Assembly: GCA_964521285.1 (NCBI GenBank)
Contig: CAZFQS010000015.1
Span: 1-64,000, forward strand
Reading direction: 5' to 3'
From: G020354785 sp964521285
GTDB lineage: Bacteria; Bacteroidota; Bacteroidia; Bacteroidales; UBA10428
DNA length: 64,000 nt
Below are positions 28,685 through 38,054 of this stretch, in pieces. A model generated the notes under the pieces. That model did no database searches and was not told the DNA's origin. It was given only the letters and a program-made list of their open reading frames with translations. How positions within the stretch are numbered: position 1 is the stretch's first letter; the number at the start of each line of letters is the position of its first letter. A program made the position numbers and the translations under genes.

Positions 28685-28907
28685 ATATTTTTTTGTATAT
28701 AAGTCAAGTTTTTTCAATTTTTTTTTATCCTTTAATTAAAAAATATATCAATTTAAAATCATTAAAATCCTTTCAATCTGCACTCAGGACTGGCTTATAT
28801 TAAATTTTTTTCAATTAAAGTAATTAAATGAATCAACTTATACAAATACTTTTATATCCGAGTTTATTTACTATAATCAAAATATTTATTAATTTAAAAT
28901 TTCTTTT

Positions 28908-28934
28908 GTAACAAATCAAATGACTTATACGTCA
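28908..28934 (+). promoter_or_regulatory. ECF-type promoter of the sigma factor gene
   Basis: GTAAC (28908-28912) and CGTCA (28930-28934) are separated by 17 bases, the -35/-10 form recognised by ECF sigma factors, 22 bases before the sigma gene start. A matching GTAAC-N16-CGTC lies before the barrel gene at 30606, suggesting that this sigma controls both. The stretch also includes a near-palindrome ATGAC-N6-GTCAT (28920-28935). Confidence 0.6.
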
Positions 28935-28955
28935 TAGACCTGGAATCAAGTTTAA

Positions 28956-29441
28956 ATGACAATAGCTGAATACAATAAGAGTGTTGATGATTTTTCAGAT
29001 GGATTATATCGTTTCATTCTTAAGAATGTTAAGGATGAAGAAAAAGCAAAAGATATAATACAGGATACATACGAAAAATTATGGATCAAAATCTCAAATG
29101 TTTCATACGAAAAAGTAAAATCATATCTTTTTACAGCAGCATATCATACAATGATAGATCTAATAAGGAAGGAAAAAAGACAGGAAAACATGGAAAAAAT
29201 AAATACTGAAATCTATTCGCATACAAAACAATATACCGACATTTCTGAAATACTTGAAGAAGCTGTGAATAAGCTGCCTGAGGATCAACGCTCTGTTATT
29301 TTACTAAGAGATTATGAAGGATATTCATATGATGAGATTGCTGATATTACAGGATTAAATGAATCACAGGTGAAAGTGTATATTTACCGTGGTCGCATGT
29401 TTCTTAAAAAATATATCGGAAGTATTGAAACAGTTATTTAA
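28956..29441 (+). CDS. ECF RNA polymerase sigma factor
   Basis: A 161-residue sigma-70 family factor with only regions 2 and 4. Region 2 spans about 10-75 (YRFILKNVKDEEKAKDIIQD and SYLFTAAYHTMIDLIRKEKR), region 4 about 105-155 (LPEDQRSVILLRDYEGYSYD, EIADITGLNESQVKVYIYRG). The anti-sigma gene follows after 15 bases and a barrel protein after that, so the unit probably senses envelope conditions. The upstream GTAAC-N17-CGTCA sequence points to autoregulation. Confidence 0.93.
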   Translation: MTIAEYNKSVDDFSDGLYRFILKNVKDEEKAKDIIQDTYEKLWIKISNVSYEKVKSYLFTAAYHTMIDLIRKEKRQENMEKINTEIYSHTKQYTDISEILEEAVNKLPEDQRSVILLRDYEGYSYDEIADITGLNESQVKVYIYRGRMFLKKYIGSIETVI

Positions 29442-29456
29442 CATATTCATTACACC

Positions 29457-30524
29457 ATGAATATAACCAGGGAAAATTATGAAGCTTATATTATTGATTA
29501 TCTTGACGGGAAACTGAATCCGGTTCAATCCGCCGAGCTAATGCATTTTTTATCTCAGAATCCTGACCTGGAAGAAGAATTTAATGAATTTGAAAGTATT
29601 AAGATTAATTCTTCAAAAGAGATGAAGCTGAATAAAGAAGAACTTAAAAGAGACTTTTCTGATATAAAGCAAATAAATGATGAGAACTTTGATGAGTTTT
29701 GTGTTGCTAATTTTGAAGGTGATTTAAACAACCAGGATGAATGCAGGTTAAAAGAATACCTGAAAAAATACCCGGAAAAACAAAAAGATTTTGACCTTTA
29801 TTCAAAGATATATCTGTCCCCTGATTATAGCATTAAATATTCTGAAAAAAATAGTATCAAAAAGATTAGCCCTTTCATCCGCAGAAAGAATTTGTTATTA
29901 TATGTTACCTCAGCTGCTGCAGCCATACTTTTACTTATATTGATTGTTTATATGCCGGGCAAAGACAGAGAGGGAATTTCTGAAATCCAGGTTGCAGATA
30001 ATATAACTGAAGAAAATATTTCATCACAAAAAGAATATGAAAATAATGTTGAAGTTACTGAGAAGCAGATTACAAAAGGAAAGAAATATAAAGTATTAGA
30101 AAATATTAAAAATGAAAAAATTGCAGAAAAAATATCTGATAACCTACCCAAAGATAATACAGATGATAAAAGAGAAGCTCTTGAATATTTAACTCCAATA
30201 AGTGCTCAACTAAATAATACCGTTGAATATGCTGATTTAATAATGAATACAGAAATTAAAACGATAAAGAGTGTTGATAAAAATAAATATGCACTGAAAG
30301 AATTCGCAAATCAATACCTGGAAAATATAAATGATCATAGTATTCATGAAATCATTTTAAATAAAATTAATGTATGGGCCATAGCCGAAGCAGGGATTAA
30401 AAGTTTTAACTATTTAACTGAATCTGAAGTCATGTTAAAAAAACAAGTAAGTAGTGATGGAGCGATTGTTGCTTTTGCATTAAATTCAGAATCATTTAGT
30501 ATTTCATCCCCCCTGAAAAAATAA
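29457..30524 (+). CDS. Transmembrane anti-sigma factor
   Basis: A 355-residue protein with two tandem cytoplasmic motifs near the N-terminus, YIIDYLDGKLNPVQSAELM (11-29) and FCVANFEGDLNNQDECRLK (81-99), each followed by a helix ending LEEEFNEFE or KQKDFDLY. They resemble the zinc-free anti-sigma helices of Bacteroidota. One membrane helix (LLLYVTSAAAAILLLILIVY) lies at about 146-165 and a Lys/Glu-rich extracytoplasmic region of 190 residues follows. Position directly after the sigma gene supports the role. The sensed signal is unknown. Confidence 0.78.
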   Translation: MNITRENYEAYIIDYLDGKLNPVQSAELMHFLSQNPDLEEEFNEFESIKINSSKEMKLNKEELKRDFSDIKQINDENFDEFCVANFEGDLNNQDECRLKEYLKKYPEKQKDFDLYSKIYLSPDYSIKYSEKNSIKKISPFIRRKNLLLYVTSAAAAILLLILIVYMPGKDREGISEIQVADNITEENISSQKEYENNVEVTEKQITKGKKYKVLENIKNEKIAEKISDNLPKDNTDDKREALEYLTPISAQLNNTVEYADLIMNTEIKTIKSVDKNKYALKEFANQYLENINDHSIHEIILNKINVWAIAEAGIKSFNYLTESEVMLKKQVSSDGAIVAFALNSESFSISSPLKK

Positions 30525-30535
30525 AATTCTTAACT

Positions 30536-30560
30536 GTAACTATTCTGTTGATTATCCGTC
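30536..30560 (+). promoter_or_regulatory. ECF-type promoter of the barrel protein gene
   Basis: GTAAC (30536-30540) and CGTC (30557-30560), 16 bases apart, match the promoter in front of the sigma gene and lie 46 bases before the 30606 start. This supports the barrel gene as a target of the sigma factor. Confidence 0.5.
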
Positions 30561-30605
30561 CCACAATAAATTGATTAATATTTATTAACTAAAAATCACA
30601 TAAAG

Positions 30606-31529
30606 ATGAAAATAACAGGATTTTTAATATTGTTGATTGTAATTAGCCATTGCTTAATTGCACAGGAAAATGACACCTTAAATAAAGAACAGGGAAAAAT
30701 ATCACCAGTTATTATAAATGATAATGAAGACGAAATAAGTGTAGGTGTCAATGAAATTATTAAGTTTGATGAAAGGGGTGATACTACCAGAATAAAAATT
30801 GGCGATAAGGAAGTTAGTATTGTTGATGACGATGAAGGTACCAGCGTGAAAGTAACCGAGTCCGACGATGAAAAGAAGTTGTCTGCAGAGAAGAAAAAGA
30901 AATTTAAAGGCCACTGGTCCGGTGTTGAATTTGGTTTAAACAATTTTGTAGATGATAAATTTTCTATGACACGTGCAGATGGAGAACAGTTCATGGATCT
31001 TAATACCGGAAAATCATGGAACTTTAACTGGAATATTAAGCAATACAGTATAGGATTTGGTACAGACAGGTTAGGGCTTGTAACCGGACTTGGACTTGAA
31101 TTTAATAACTACCACTTTGATGGCGATAATAATATTCAGGAAGTTGATGGAAATATTGTTACCAAAGATGATTATCCCAGTTCACTTACTAAAAGTAAAC
31201 TCAAAACAACCTTTCTGACAGTTCCCCTTTTACTGGAATTACAACTCTTGGAAGCAAAAAGATCAAAAAGAATTCATGTTTCAGGAGGTGTAATCGGAGG
31301 ATTAAAGCTTGGATCGAATTCAAAGGTTATATACAAAGCAGATGGTAACAGAAAAAAAGATAAAATTAAAGACGATTTTAATATTAATCCCCTGAGATAT
31401 GGACTTACAGCAAGAATTGGATACAGAAGCTTGAATTTCTACGCAAATTATTATATGACTCCCTTTTTTGAAAAAAATGATGATCCTGAACTATATCCTG
31501 TGGCAATAGGATTATCACTTGCCTTTTAA
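30606..31529 (+). CDS. Outer-membrane beta-barrel protein with acidic N-terminal region
   Basis: A 307-residue protein with a signal peptide (cleavage near HCLIAQ). Residues about 25-95 are strongly acidic with repeated short elements (NDNEDEISVGVNE, GDKEVSIVDDDEG, VTESDDEKK), and the rest (about 100-307) is an outer-membrane barrel of the PorT type (FKGHWSGVEFGLNNF at its start, FLTVPLLLELQLLE, GYRSLNFYANYYMTP, and a final IGLSLAF). It is the third gene of the sigma/anti-sigma unit, with its own ECF-type promoter, and is followed by a strong terminator. Confidence 0.72.
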   Translation: MKITGFLILLIVISHCLIAQENDTLNKEQGKISPVIINDNEDEISVGVNEIIKFDERGDTTRIKIGDKEVSIVDDDEGTSVKVTESDDEKKLSAEKKKKFKGHWSGVEFGLNNFVDDKFSMTRADGEQFMDLNTGKSWNFNWNIKQYSIGFGTDRLGLVTGLGLEFNNYHFDGDNNIQEVDGNIVTKDDYPSSLTKSKLKTTFLTVPLLLELQLLEAKRSKRIHVSGGVIGGLKLGSNSKVIYKADGNRKKDKIKDDFNINPLRYGLTARIGYRSLNFYANYYMTPFFEKNDDPELYPVAIGLSLAF

Positions 31530-31554
31530 AAAGATCGCTAAAATAAATACTCAG

Positions 31555-31585
31555 AAAAAGTGCTATAGAAATAGCACTTTTTTTA
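31555..31585 (+). terminator. Intrinsic terminator after the barrel gene
   Basis: AAAAAGTGCTAT (31555-31566), loop AGAA, ATAGCACTTTTT (31571-31582), then more T. The perfect 12-base-pair stem with a T-tract closes the sigma/anti-sigma/barrel unit. Confidence 0.88.
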
Positions 31586-31614
31586 TTTTTATACTTTATA
31601 AAATAATATTCGTT

Positions 31615-32379
31615 ATGGAATCAGAAATACTAAATAATAATGAACTCCGAAAATATGCATCTCAAATAAAATTGGAGTCTATTGGTATTAAGGGGCAGGA
31701 AAAACTAAAAAAAGCCAGGGTTTTGGTAATAGGAGCAGGAGGTAAAGGAACTACAGTACTTCAAAATCTCGTAACTGCCGGAATTGGTAAAATAGGTATT
31801 TCAGACAATCTTCCTGTTGAAGAAAAATTTCTTTTAAAACAAAGGCTCTACGGAAATTCCGATATTGGTAAACAAAAAGCAATAATATCCAGACAAAAAC
31901 TGGTCGAATTAAATCACTATGTGGATTTTGAATTACATAACATATGCATTGATAAAAATAATATACTTAACATTTGCAAAGACTATTCCGTGCTAGTTGA
32001 CGCAACAGACAATTTCCCTTCCAAATATTTAATAAACGACGCTGCAATAATTCTCAAAAAGCCATTAGTGTTTGGCTATGTGTTGAATCCGGTTGGAATG
32101 GTTTCGGTATTTAACTATAAACAGGGCCCGTCATTAAGGTGCTTATTTCCAACTGACCCCCCTGGTGATAAAAGAACCGGACTAAAAAGTACTGCCCCTA
32201 TAGGGATTCTTTATAGTATAGTTGGCACAATTATGGCAAATGAAATATTAAAGATTATATTGCAAATCGATAATATAATGAGCGACAAATTGCTATTGTT
32301 CAATGTATTAGATTATACTATTTCATTTAATAAAATAACTAAAAATCCTAAGAATTTAGCTATCAGCTCTTTAAGTTAA
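31615..32379 (+). CDS. ThiF/MoeB/HesA-family adenylyltransferase
   Basis: A 254-residue E1-like enzyme that adenylates a C-terminal Gly of a small sulfur-carrier or peptide. The nucleotide loop is VLVIGAGGKGTTVLQNL and the ATP-contact DATDNFPSKYLIND is intact. Two usual residues differ: the NLxRQ arginine-finger segment reads FLLKQRLY, with Lys in place of Arg, and the zinc-binding CxxC pairs of MoeB are missing (SLRCLFP only). The frame extends upstream to 31519, but that would run through the terminator; the ATG at 31615 is the start. No ThiS, MoaD or peptide gene is adjacent, so the substrate is unknown. Confidence 0.8.
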   Translation: MESEILNNNELRKYASQIKLESIGIKGQEKLKKARVLVIGAGGKGTTVLQNLVTAGIGKIGISDNLPVEEKFLLKQRLYGNSDIGKQKAIISRQKLVELNHYVDFELHNICIDKNNILNICKDYSVLVDATDNFPSKYLINDAAIILKKPLVFGYVLNPVGMVSVFNYKQGPSLRCLFPTDPPGDKRTGLKSTAPIGILYSIVGTIMANEILKIILQIDNIMSDKLLLFNVLDYTISFNKITKNPKNLAISSLS

Positions 32380-32552
32380 AGGATGATTATGTTTTAATAA
32401 GAATATTAAATTACATATAATACCTTGAAAGAGTATTTGTTATAATTGAAATACTGTTCAATTCAAAAATGTGTAAAAATTTTCTGATATTGTATGCATA
32501 TTTTAACTAAATATGATTATTTTCAATCATATAATGCGTTTGCTTTTCGCTA

Positions 32553-35219
32553 ATGGTTAATTCGCTAAGATATAGACTTTTAGGCTGGTTTCTTATTTTC
32601 TTTTTACTAATTGCCTGTGCAATTATTCCGTCTAATATCATTCTTAAAAAAAAAGAAGATAAGATTAATTCAGTTGTTAATAAAATAAATACCCTTCATA
32701 TTGATTTCCTTAAAATATTCAGATTATCTGATAACTTTTTTTATTCCGAACCTTATAATCCCAGGTTCTTTATTACAGGTGAGAGTGATATCCTAAATCA
32801 ACATTTGTCAATGTCAAATTATATTGAGAAAGAAATTGAGAGTATACACAACACAACCACCTTGAATTCATTTAATATAGACCCTGAGCTATATAAGGTC
32901 ATTAAGGAATTTAAAGATTATAGTATTGTATTCGATACCCTTGTATATCTGATATACAAAAAGGGTTACAAAAATTATGGCATTGAGGGTGAAATGATAG
33001 ATTATATTTATAAACTTGAAAATAACCTGAAAATTGATAAGACTAAGATTTTACAAATCAGAAGGAATGAAAAAGACTATTTCTTAAGAAATGATAATTT
33101 TTATATTGAAAATTTCGACAGACTTTCCCAGAATTTGAAATTATCTATTATCAGAAATAACAAATTGTCAAAAAATGAAAAATCTTTAATTAATTCTACA
33201 TTAGACAATTATATAAGTATATTTCATTTATTAGTTAAGCTTGATAATCAAATAGGATTAAAAAATAATTCCGGACTTTGGCTTAATTTAAGGCAAAAAT
33301 GCAATATAATAGAATCACTTCTTGTTCAACTTGAAGAGAAATCGGTTAAAACCCAGCAGGCATTACTAAGAAAAACCAGCATTTATTATGCAATTTTCGT
33401 CGGATTTGTAATATTACTTTCTATATCTGTAAGTTATATTTTATCAAAACATATAGTATCGCACCTGGAGACATTAACAAGCTATATTTCAAACCTTACA
33501 AAACATAATTTCAAATATGCAGAAAAAATTAATTTAACAAATTCTGCTACTGAAATCAGACAGATTTATGAGGAATTCAGAAATATGATTGCTAAGTTGA
33601 ATGTCTGGGAGAAACAGAGGGATAATGCCTTGAAAAATGCCCAGGATAACGAATTTCGCTATCGTGAGCTGGCAGACATGTTGCCTCAGAGTATTTATGA
33701 AACAGACGAATTAGGGAATTTTACATATGTTAATAAGGCCTGGTATAAAACTTTCGGATACACAAATGAAGATTTAGATGATGGATTGAACCTTATTGAG
33801 ACAATTATTTCAAAATCAAATAATGATCTACTCGGACACCACAAGATTGAAAACTCCAATTTTATAGCAATCAGAAAAGATGGGTCTAAATTTCCGGCAT
33901 CTGTTTATTCTGATAATATTATTAAGGGAACCAGGTTTTGTGGACGAAGAGGCATTATTATAGACATTACTGCACGGGATCAGTATATAAGTACCCTAAA
34001 GAAAGAAACTGATAAAGCACAGACTGCCGATAAGCTTAAATCTTCATTTCTGGCTAATATGTCACATGAGATTCGAACCCCGATGAATTCTATAATCGGA
34101 TTCTCAAATTTGCTTTCCTCTGATGACATCCCGGAAGATCAAAAAGCTGAATTTGCCACTTATATTAAATCAAGCGGAGAGTTATTATTAAAGCTTATTG
34201 ATGATATAATTGATATTGCTAAAATTGAAGCCGGTGAAATAAAAATTGATAAAAAAGAATGTAATCTGTTTAATTTGCTTAAGGAGCTGGAACTCACATT
34301 TAAGGAGACAATAAATAAGTCAAGTAAAAAACATCTGAGAATATTATTTAACACTGAGTACCCGGAAGATTTGGTTATTAAGACAGATCCCTACAGGCTA
34401 AAACAAATATTAAGCAATCTCATTAATAATGCCATTAAATTTACTGATGCCGGTTCAATAGAGTTTGGTTACATGATAAAGGACGAAAAAACACTTGAAT
34501 TTTATGTAAAAGATACAGGCATAGGTCTCACAAGAGATGAAATATCTATAATCTTTAAAAGATACCAGAGAACTGTTACCTCTGAAGAGAAAAATATTAT
34601 GGGCACCGGACTTGGCCTGGCTATATCCAAAAACCTTGTTGAACTTCTTGGTGGAGAAATGTGGGTTGACTCTTATCCTGGCGTTGGAACAACTTTTTAC
34701 TTTACCCTGCCCTATCTGAAAATTACAAAAATAATCGAACAATTTTTATATGAGGAAAATATGATTCAGGATTACAATTGGAGCAAGATTACTATACTTA
34801 TAGTAGAAGATGATTTTCATAGTTTTTCATTCTTAAAAGAAACATTGAAAAAAACAAATGCAAATACTATTCACGCAAAAAATGCTGAAATCGCAATTGA
34901 TATCTGTAAAAGTAATCTGGATATAGATATTGTCCTCATGGATATTCAATTACCTCAAATGAATGGATATGAAGCTGCACGTGAAATTAAGAAATTCAGA
35001 AAATCATTGCCAATAATTGCTCAAACTGCCTTTGCAATGGCCGGTGATAAAGAGAAAAGTATTTTAGCCGGATGCGATGATTACATTTCAAAACCAATAA
35101 ACATAAACAAATTATTGCCCAAGATAAATCAATTTCTGGCCGGGAATAAAAAGATAGAACAGCCAAAGAAAGATGGTAATATTAATGACCCTGCCGTAAA
35201 AAATAAAACATCTCTTTGA
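32553..35219 (+). CDS. Hybrid sensor histidine kinase
   Basis: An 888-residue membrane kinase. Order: membrane helix (about 9-31), periplasmic four-helix-type sensor (32-270), second helix (272-294, IFVGFVILLSISVSYILS), a HAMP-like linker, PAS domain (about 367-480), HisKA with phospho-acceptor His505 in NMSHEIRTPMNSIIGFSN, HATPase_c (NNAIKFTDAG, DTGIGL, GTGLGLAI), and a C-terminal receiver whose acceptor is Asp797 in VLMDIQLPQMNG. The receiver on its own would pass phosphate to an unlinked partner. No DNA-binding regulator is next to it. Confidence 0.93.
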   Translation: MVNSLRYRLLGWFLIFFLLIACAIIPSNIILKKKEDKINSVVNKINTLHIDFLKIFRLSDNFFYSEPYNPRFFITGESDILNQHLSMSNYIEKEIESIHNTTTLNSFNIDPELYKVIKEFKDYSIVFDTLVYLIYKKGYKNYGIEGEMIDYIYKLENNLKIDKTKILQIRRNEKDYFLRNDNFYIENFDRLSQNLKLSIIRNNKLSKNEKSLINSTLDNYISIFHLLVKLDNQIGLKNNSGLWLNLRQKCNIIESLLVQLEEKSVKTQQALLRKTSIYYAIFVGFVILLSISVSYILSKHIVSHLETLTSYISNLTKHNFKYAEKINLTNSATEIRQIYEEFRNMIAKLNVWEKQRDNALKNAQDNEFRYRELADMLPQSIYETDELGNFTYVNKAWYKTFGYTNEDLDDGLNLIETIISKSNNDLLGHHKIENSNFIAIRKDGSKFPASVYSDNIIKGTRFCGRRGIIIDITARDQYISTLKKETDKAQTADKLKSSFLANMSHEIRTPMNSIIGFSNLLSSDDIPEDQKAEFATYIKSSGELLLKLIDDIIDIAKIEAGEIKIDKKECNLFNLLKELELTFKETINKSSKKHLRILFNTEYPEDLVIKTDPYRLKQILSNLINNAIKFTDAGSIEFGYMIKDEKTLEFYVKDTGIGLTRDEISIIFKRYQRTVTSEEKNIMGTGLGLAISKNLVELLGGEMWVDSYPGVGTTFYFTLPYLKITKIIEQFLYEENMIQDYNWSKITILIVEDDFHSFSFLKETLKKTNANTIHAKNAEIAIDICKSNLDIDIVLMDIQLPQMNGYEAAREIKKFRKSLPIIAQTAFAMAGDKEKSILAGCDDYISKPININKLLPKINQFLAGNKKIEQPKKDGNINDPAVKNKTSL

Positions 35220-35373
35220 TCACTTATTATTTATTCGAAATTAAGGGAACATTTTATTACTCCTGGAGTTTTATAAATATATTTTACTTGTGCATTTCAA
35301 TAATATGCAAAAAAATCATGTCCGGTTTTAAAGCTTTTATTTTAATTTTGCTCAATATTTCCGGATCATATCT

Positions 35374-38028
35374 ATGAAGATTGTAAAGAGAATAGGGATT
35401 ATAATAGCTGTATTGATTATTATTCTAATTCCCGCAGGTATATTTATTTCGACTACCTACGATGAATCTGTTATCAGATATTTAAAAAAATATCTCGATA
35501 AACACCTGATTACTGAAATAGAGGTAGACAAAATAGATTTCTCTCTTTTAAAAAACTTTCCCCGGGCATCTGTTGAATTAAAAAATATTTATGCAAGATC
35601 AACGCTAAACTTTTCAGAACGTGATTTTATAGATGAAAATACTGATACCCTGCTTGTTGCTAAAAGTATTTTCTTTGAATTTGGTCTTTTAAAAATACTT
35701 TCAGGAAAATATATCATAAAGAACGTTCATATTAATAATGGGGAACTTAAAATCTATATCGATAAAAATGGCAGATCAAATTATAAAATCTGGGATTCTG
35801 GTGATAAGAAATCCGTCCCGGGTTTAAATATTGATTTGCAGAGTCTGATTTTAACGGATGTTGACCTATACATAAATAATCTTAAAGACAAATATCATTT
35901 AGATGCTTATGATAAAAAGATAATTATTAAAGGTAGACTGTCAGATTCAATAAGCTCGGTAATTACAAAAGGAAATTTTCATATTCGCAACTTTTCTATT
36001 GGAAACAAAAACATTTTTAATCACAAAGAATTCTATTTCGAAACTGATCTTCTTTATCAGAATAATAACTATAAAATTAAAAAGGGTGGAGTTAAACTCG
36101 GTAGTATGAATTTCAATATTGATGGAGTTATAACAAAAAGCTACCCCAAAAATATCAATTTGAATATTTCAGCTGGCAAGGTAAAACTATCAGAAATATT
36201 ATCATTATTCCAGGATCATTTGAATACTCTTACCAACACTTACTCATTCTATGGAAATACATATTTTAATGCCACAATATCAGGTACTTTATCTAAAGAT
36301 TCCTATCCACATGTTGTATCTAATTTTTTTATAAATAACGGGACAATTATTAATAAAAAATCAAAAGAAAAATTGTCCAATATAAAGCTTAAAGGAATAT
36401 ACACAAATGGAGAACTAAATAATGGTAACACTTCATCAATTATTATTGAGGAATTTTATACTTATGATAAAAACATTCTACTAAATGGCAAATTAAACAT
36501 TAATAATTTCAAATCCCCTCAGGTTAAATTCAGCCTGGATTCTGAATTAGATTTGATGGAAATAGACCGGTTTATTAAAATCGACACCCTGGATTATTTA
36601 AGGGGTAAACTTAATGCAAAAATTGATCTTAGAGGAAATATATCCAGTCTGTCAAAGATTTCTAAAGTAGATTTTGTGAAACTAACGAAAAATTGCAGTT
36701 TAACTTTTTTTAATACTGAATTTAAAATCTCTAATTCTGAACTCATTGCAGACAATATTAACGGAAAAATCCTTATTAGTGATAATATTAAGTTTAACAA
36801 TATATCTTTTAGTATAGATAACAATGATTTCCTTGTTAACGGGATATTTAGTAATGTATTTGAATTTGCCTTATTAAAAAATAAAAACCTGGTTTTTAAT
36901 GCTGAAGTAAATTCAGATTATCTTAATCTTAAAAGACTATTATCAAATCAATTACAGACTAAAAACAAAAATAGCAAATCAGAAAACATTTATAAAAGAA
37001 ATATATACTTTAAAACAATTCTCTCCATTAAAGATTTTGAATTTGGTAAATTCAATGCTGCAAATATTTCAAGTATTATCAATTACAGTCCGGGAGCCAT
37101 ATCTTTCAAAATACTCCGGCTGAATTCATACAATGGTGAAATAAATGGATATGGCTCTATTATCCTGAGGGACAATAACTATTTTATACAGTGCCAGTCT
37201 GAACTTAAATCGATTGACATCAATGAATTTTTCTATTCATTTAACAATTTTGGACAAAATTTCATTGTCGATAAGAATCTTAAGGGTAATTTGTCAGGTG
37301 ATCTTAAATTCTCCGCTATTTTTAACAAAGAATTAATTGTCTCAAAGGAAAGTATTACGGCTGATGGTAATTTGAAAATAGAAAACGGAGAACTAATTCA
37401 ATTTGAACCTTTAATGGCATTATCAAAATTTATTTCAGTAGAAGAATTAAGCCATATAAAATTTAAAACACTGAATAATGAAATTCTTATTAAAGATAAG
37501 ATTATAACTATCCCTGAAATGGATATTTATTCTTCGGCCATAAATATAACTGCTTTAGGTATTCATAAGTTTGATAACAGTTACGATTACAGAATTAAAG
37601 TATCAATAACAGATTTATTATTCAATAAAGCCAGGGCAAAAACAAAAGAGGTTAATAAATTTGGAATAGTCGAAGATGACGGACTGGGAAAAATAACTAT
37701 TCCGCTAAAAATTACAGGTAAAGGAGATAAATATGAACCATCATTCGATAAACAAACCGCTTTCAGCACATTAAAGAAAAATATACAAAACGAAAAGAAA
37801 GTATTAAAGGTCATTTTCAGGGATGAATTCAATTATGCTGAAAAGGACTCTGTTGAGCTTGAGAATTCTTTTAATAGTAAAAATCCGGATTATAAAATTT
37901 CATGGGAGGAACAATATGATAAAAAAGATGTTATATTTGAAAATCAGGATATAAATAAAGAAAACGCACCTGAATATATTATGGAATGGGATGAAAATGA
38001 AGATACCTTGGAAAGAAAAAATGATTAA
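35374..38028 (+). CDS. AsmA-like envelope protein
   Basis: An 884-residue protein with one N-terminal membrane anchor (IGIIIAVLIIILIPAGIFI) and a long beta-rich body. The start, YLDKHLITEIEVDKIDFSLL and NFPRASVELKNIYA, is the typical AsmA N-terminal region, and the last third (about 640-800) holds the AsmA C-terminal repeat (GNLSGDLKFSA). AsmA-type proteins form hydrophobic grooves that move lipids between membranes. The last 90 residues are charged and unassigned. The 26-base gap to the following histidine kinase suggests co-transcription. Confidence 0.82.
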   Translation: MKIVKRIGIIIAVLIIILIPAGIFISTTYDESVIRYLKKYLDKHLITEIEVDKIDFSLLKNFPRASVELKNIYARSTLNFSERDFIDENTDTLLVAKSIFFEFGLLKILSGKYIIKNVHINNGELKIYIDKNGRSNYKIWDSGDKKSVPGLNIDLQSLILTDVDLYINNLKDKYHLDAYDKKIIIKGRLSDSISSVITKGNFHIRNFSIGNKNIFNHKEFYFETDLLYQNNNYKIKKGGVKLGSMNFNIDGVITKSYPKNINLNISAGKVKLSEILSLFQDHLNTLTNTYSFYGNTYFNATISGTLSKDSYPHVVSNFFINNGTIINKKSKEKLSNIKLKGIYTNGELNNGNTSSIIIEEFYTYDKNILLNGKLNINNFKSPQVKFSLDSELDLMEIDRFIKIDTLDYLRGKLNAKIDLRGNISSLSKISKVDFVKLTKNCSLTFFNTEFKISNSELIADNINGKILISDNIKFNNISFSIDNNDFLVNGIFSNVFEFALLKNKNLVFNAEVNSDYLNLKRLLSNQLQTKNKNSKSENIYKRNIYFKTILSIKDFEFGKFNAANISSIINYSPGAISFKILRLNSYNGEINGYGSIILRDNNYFIQCQSELKSIDINEFFYSFNNFGQNFIVDKNLKGNLSGDLKFSAIFNKELIVSKESITADGNLKIENGELIQFEPLMALSKFISVEELSHIKFKTLNNEILIKDKIITIPEMDIYSSAINITALGIHKFDNSYDYRIKVSITDLLFNKARAKTKEVNKFGIVEDDGLGKITIPLKITGKGDKYEPSFDKQTAFSTLKKNIQNEKKVLKVIFRDEFNYAEKDSVELENSFNSKNPDYKISWEEQYDKKDVIFENQDINKENAPEYIMEWDENEDTLERKND

Positions 38029-38054
38029 TTTTAAATCTGTAAAATTACCTTGCC

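Larger units (their letters stand above)
28590..28955. other. Divergent control region between TetR and ECF sigma genes
   Basis: 366 bases with no gene. The left part holds the two TetR operators and a minus-strand -7 box; the right end holds an ECF-type promoter for the sigma gene. The middle (about 28690-28900) is very AT-rich and shows nothing I can name. Confidence 0.6.
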
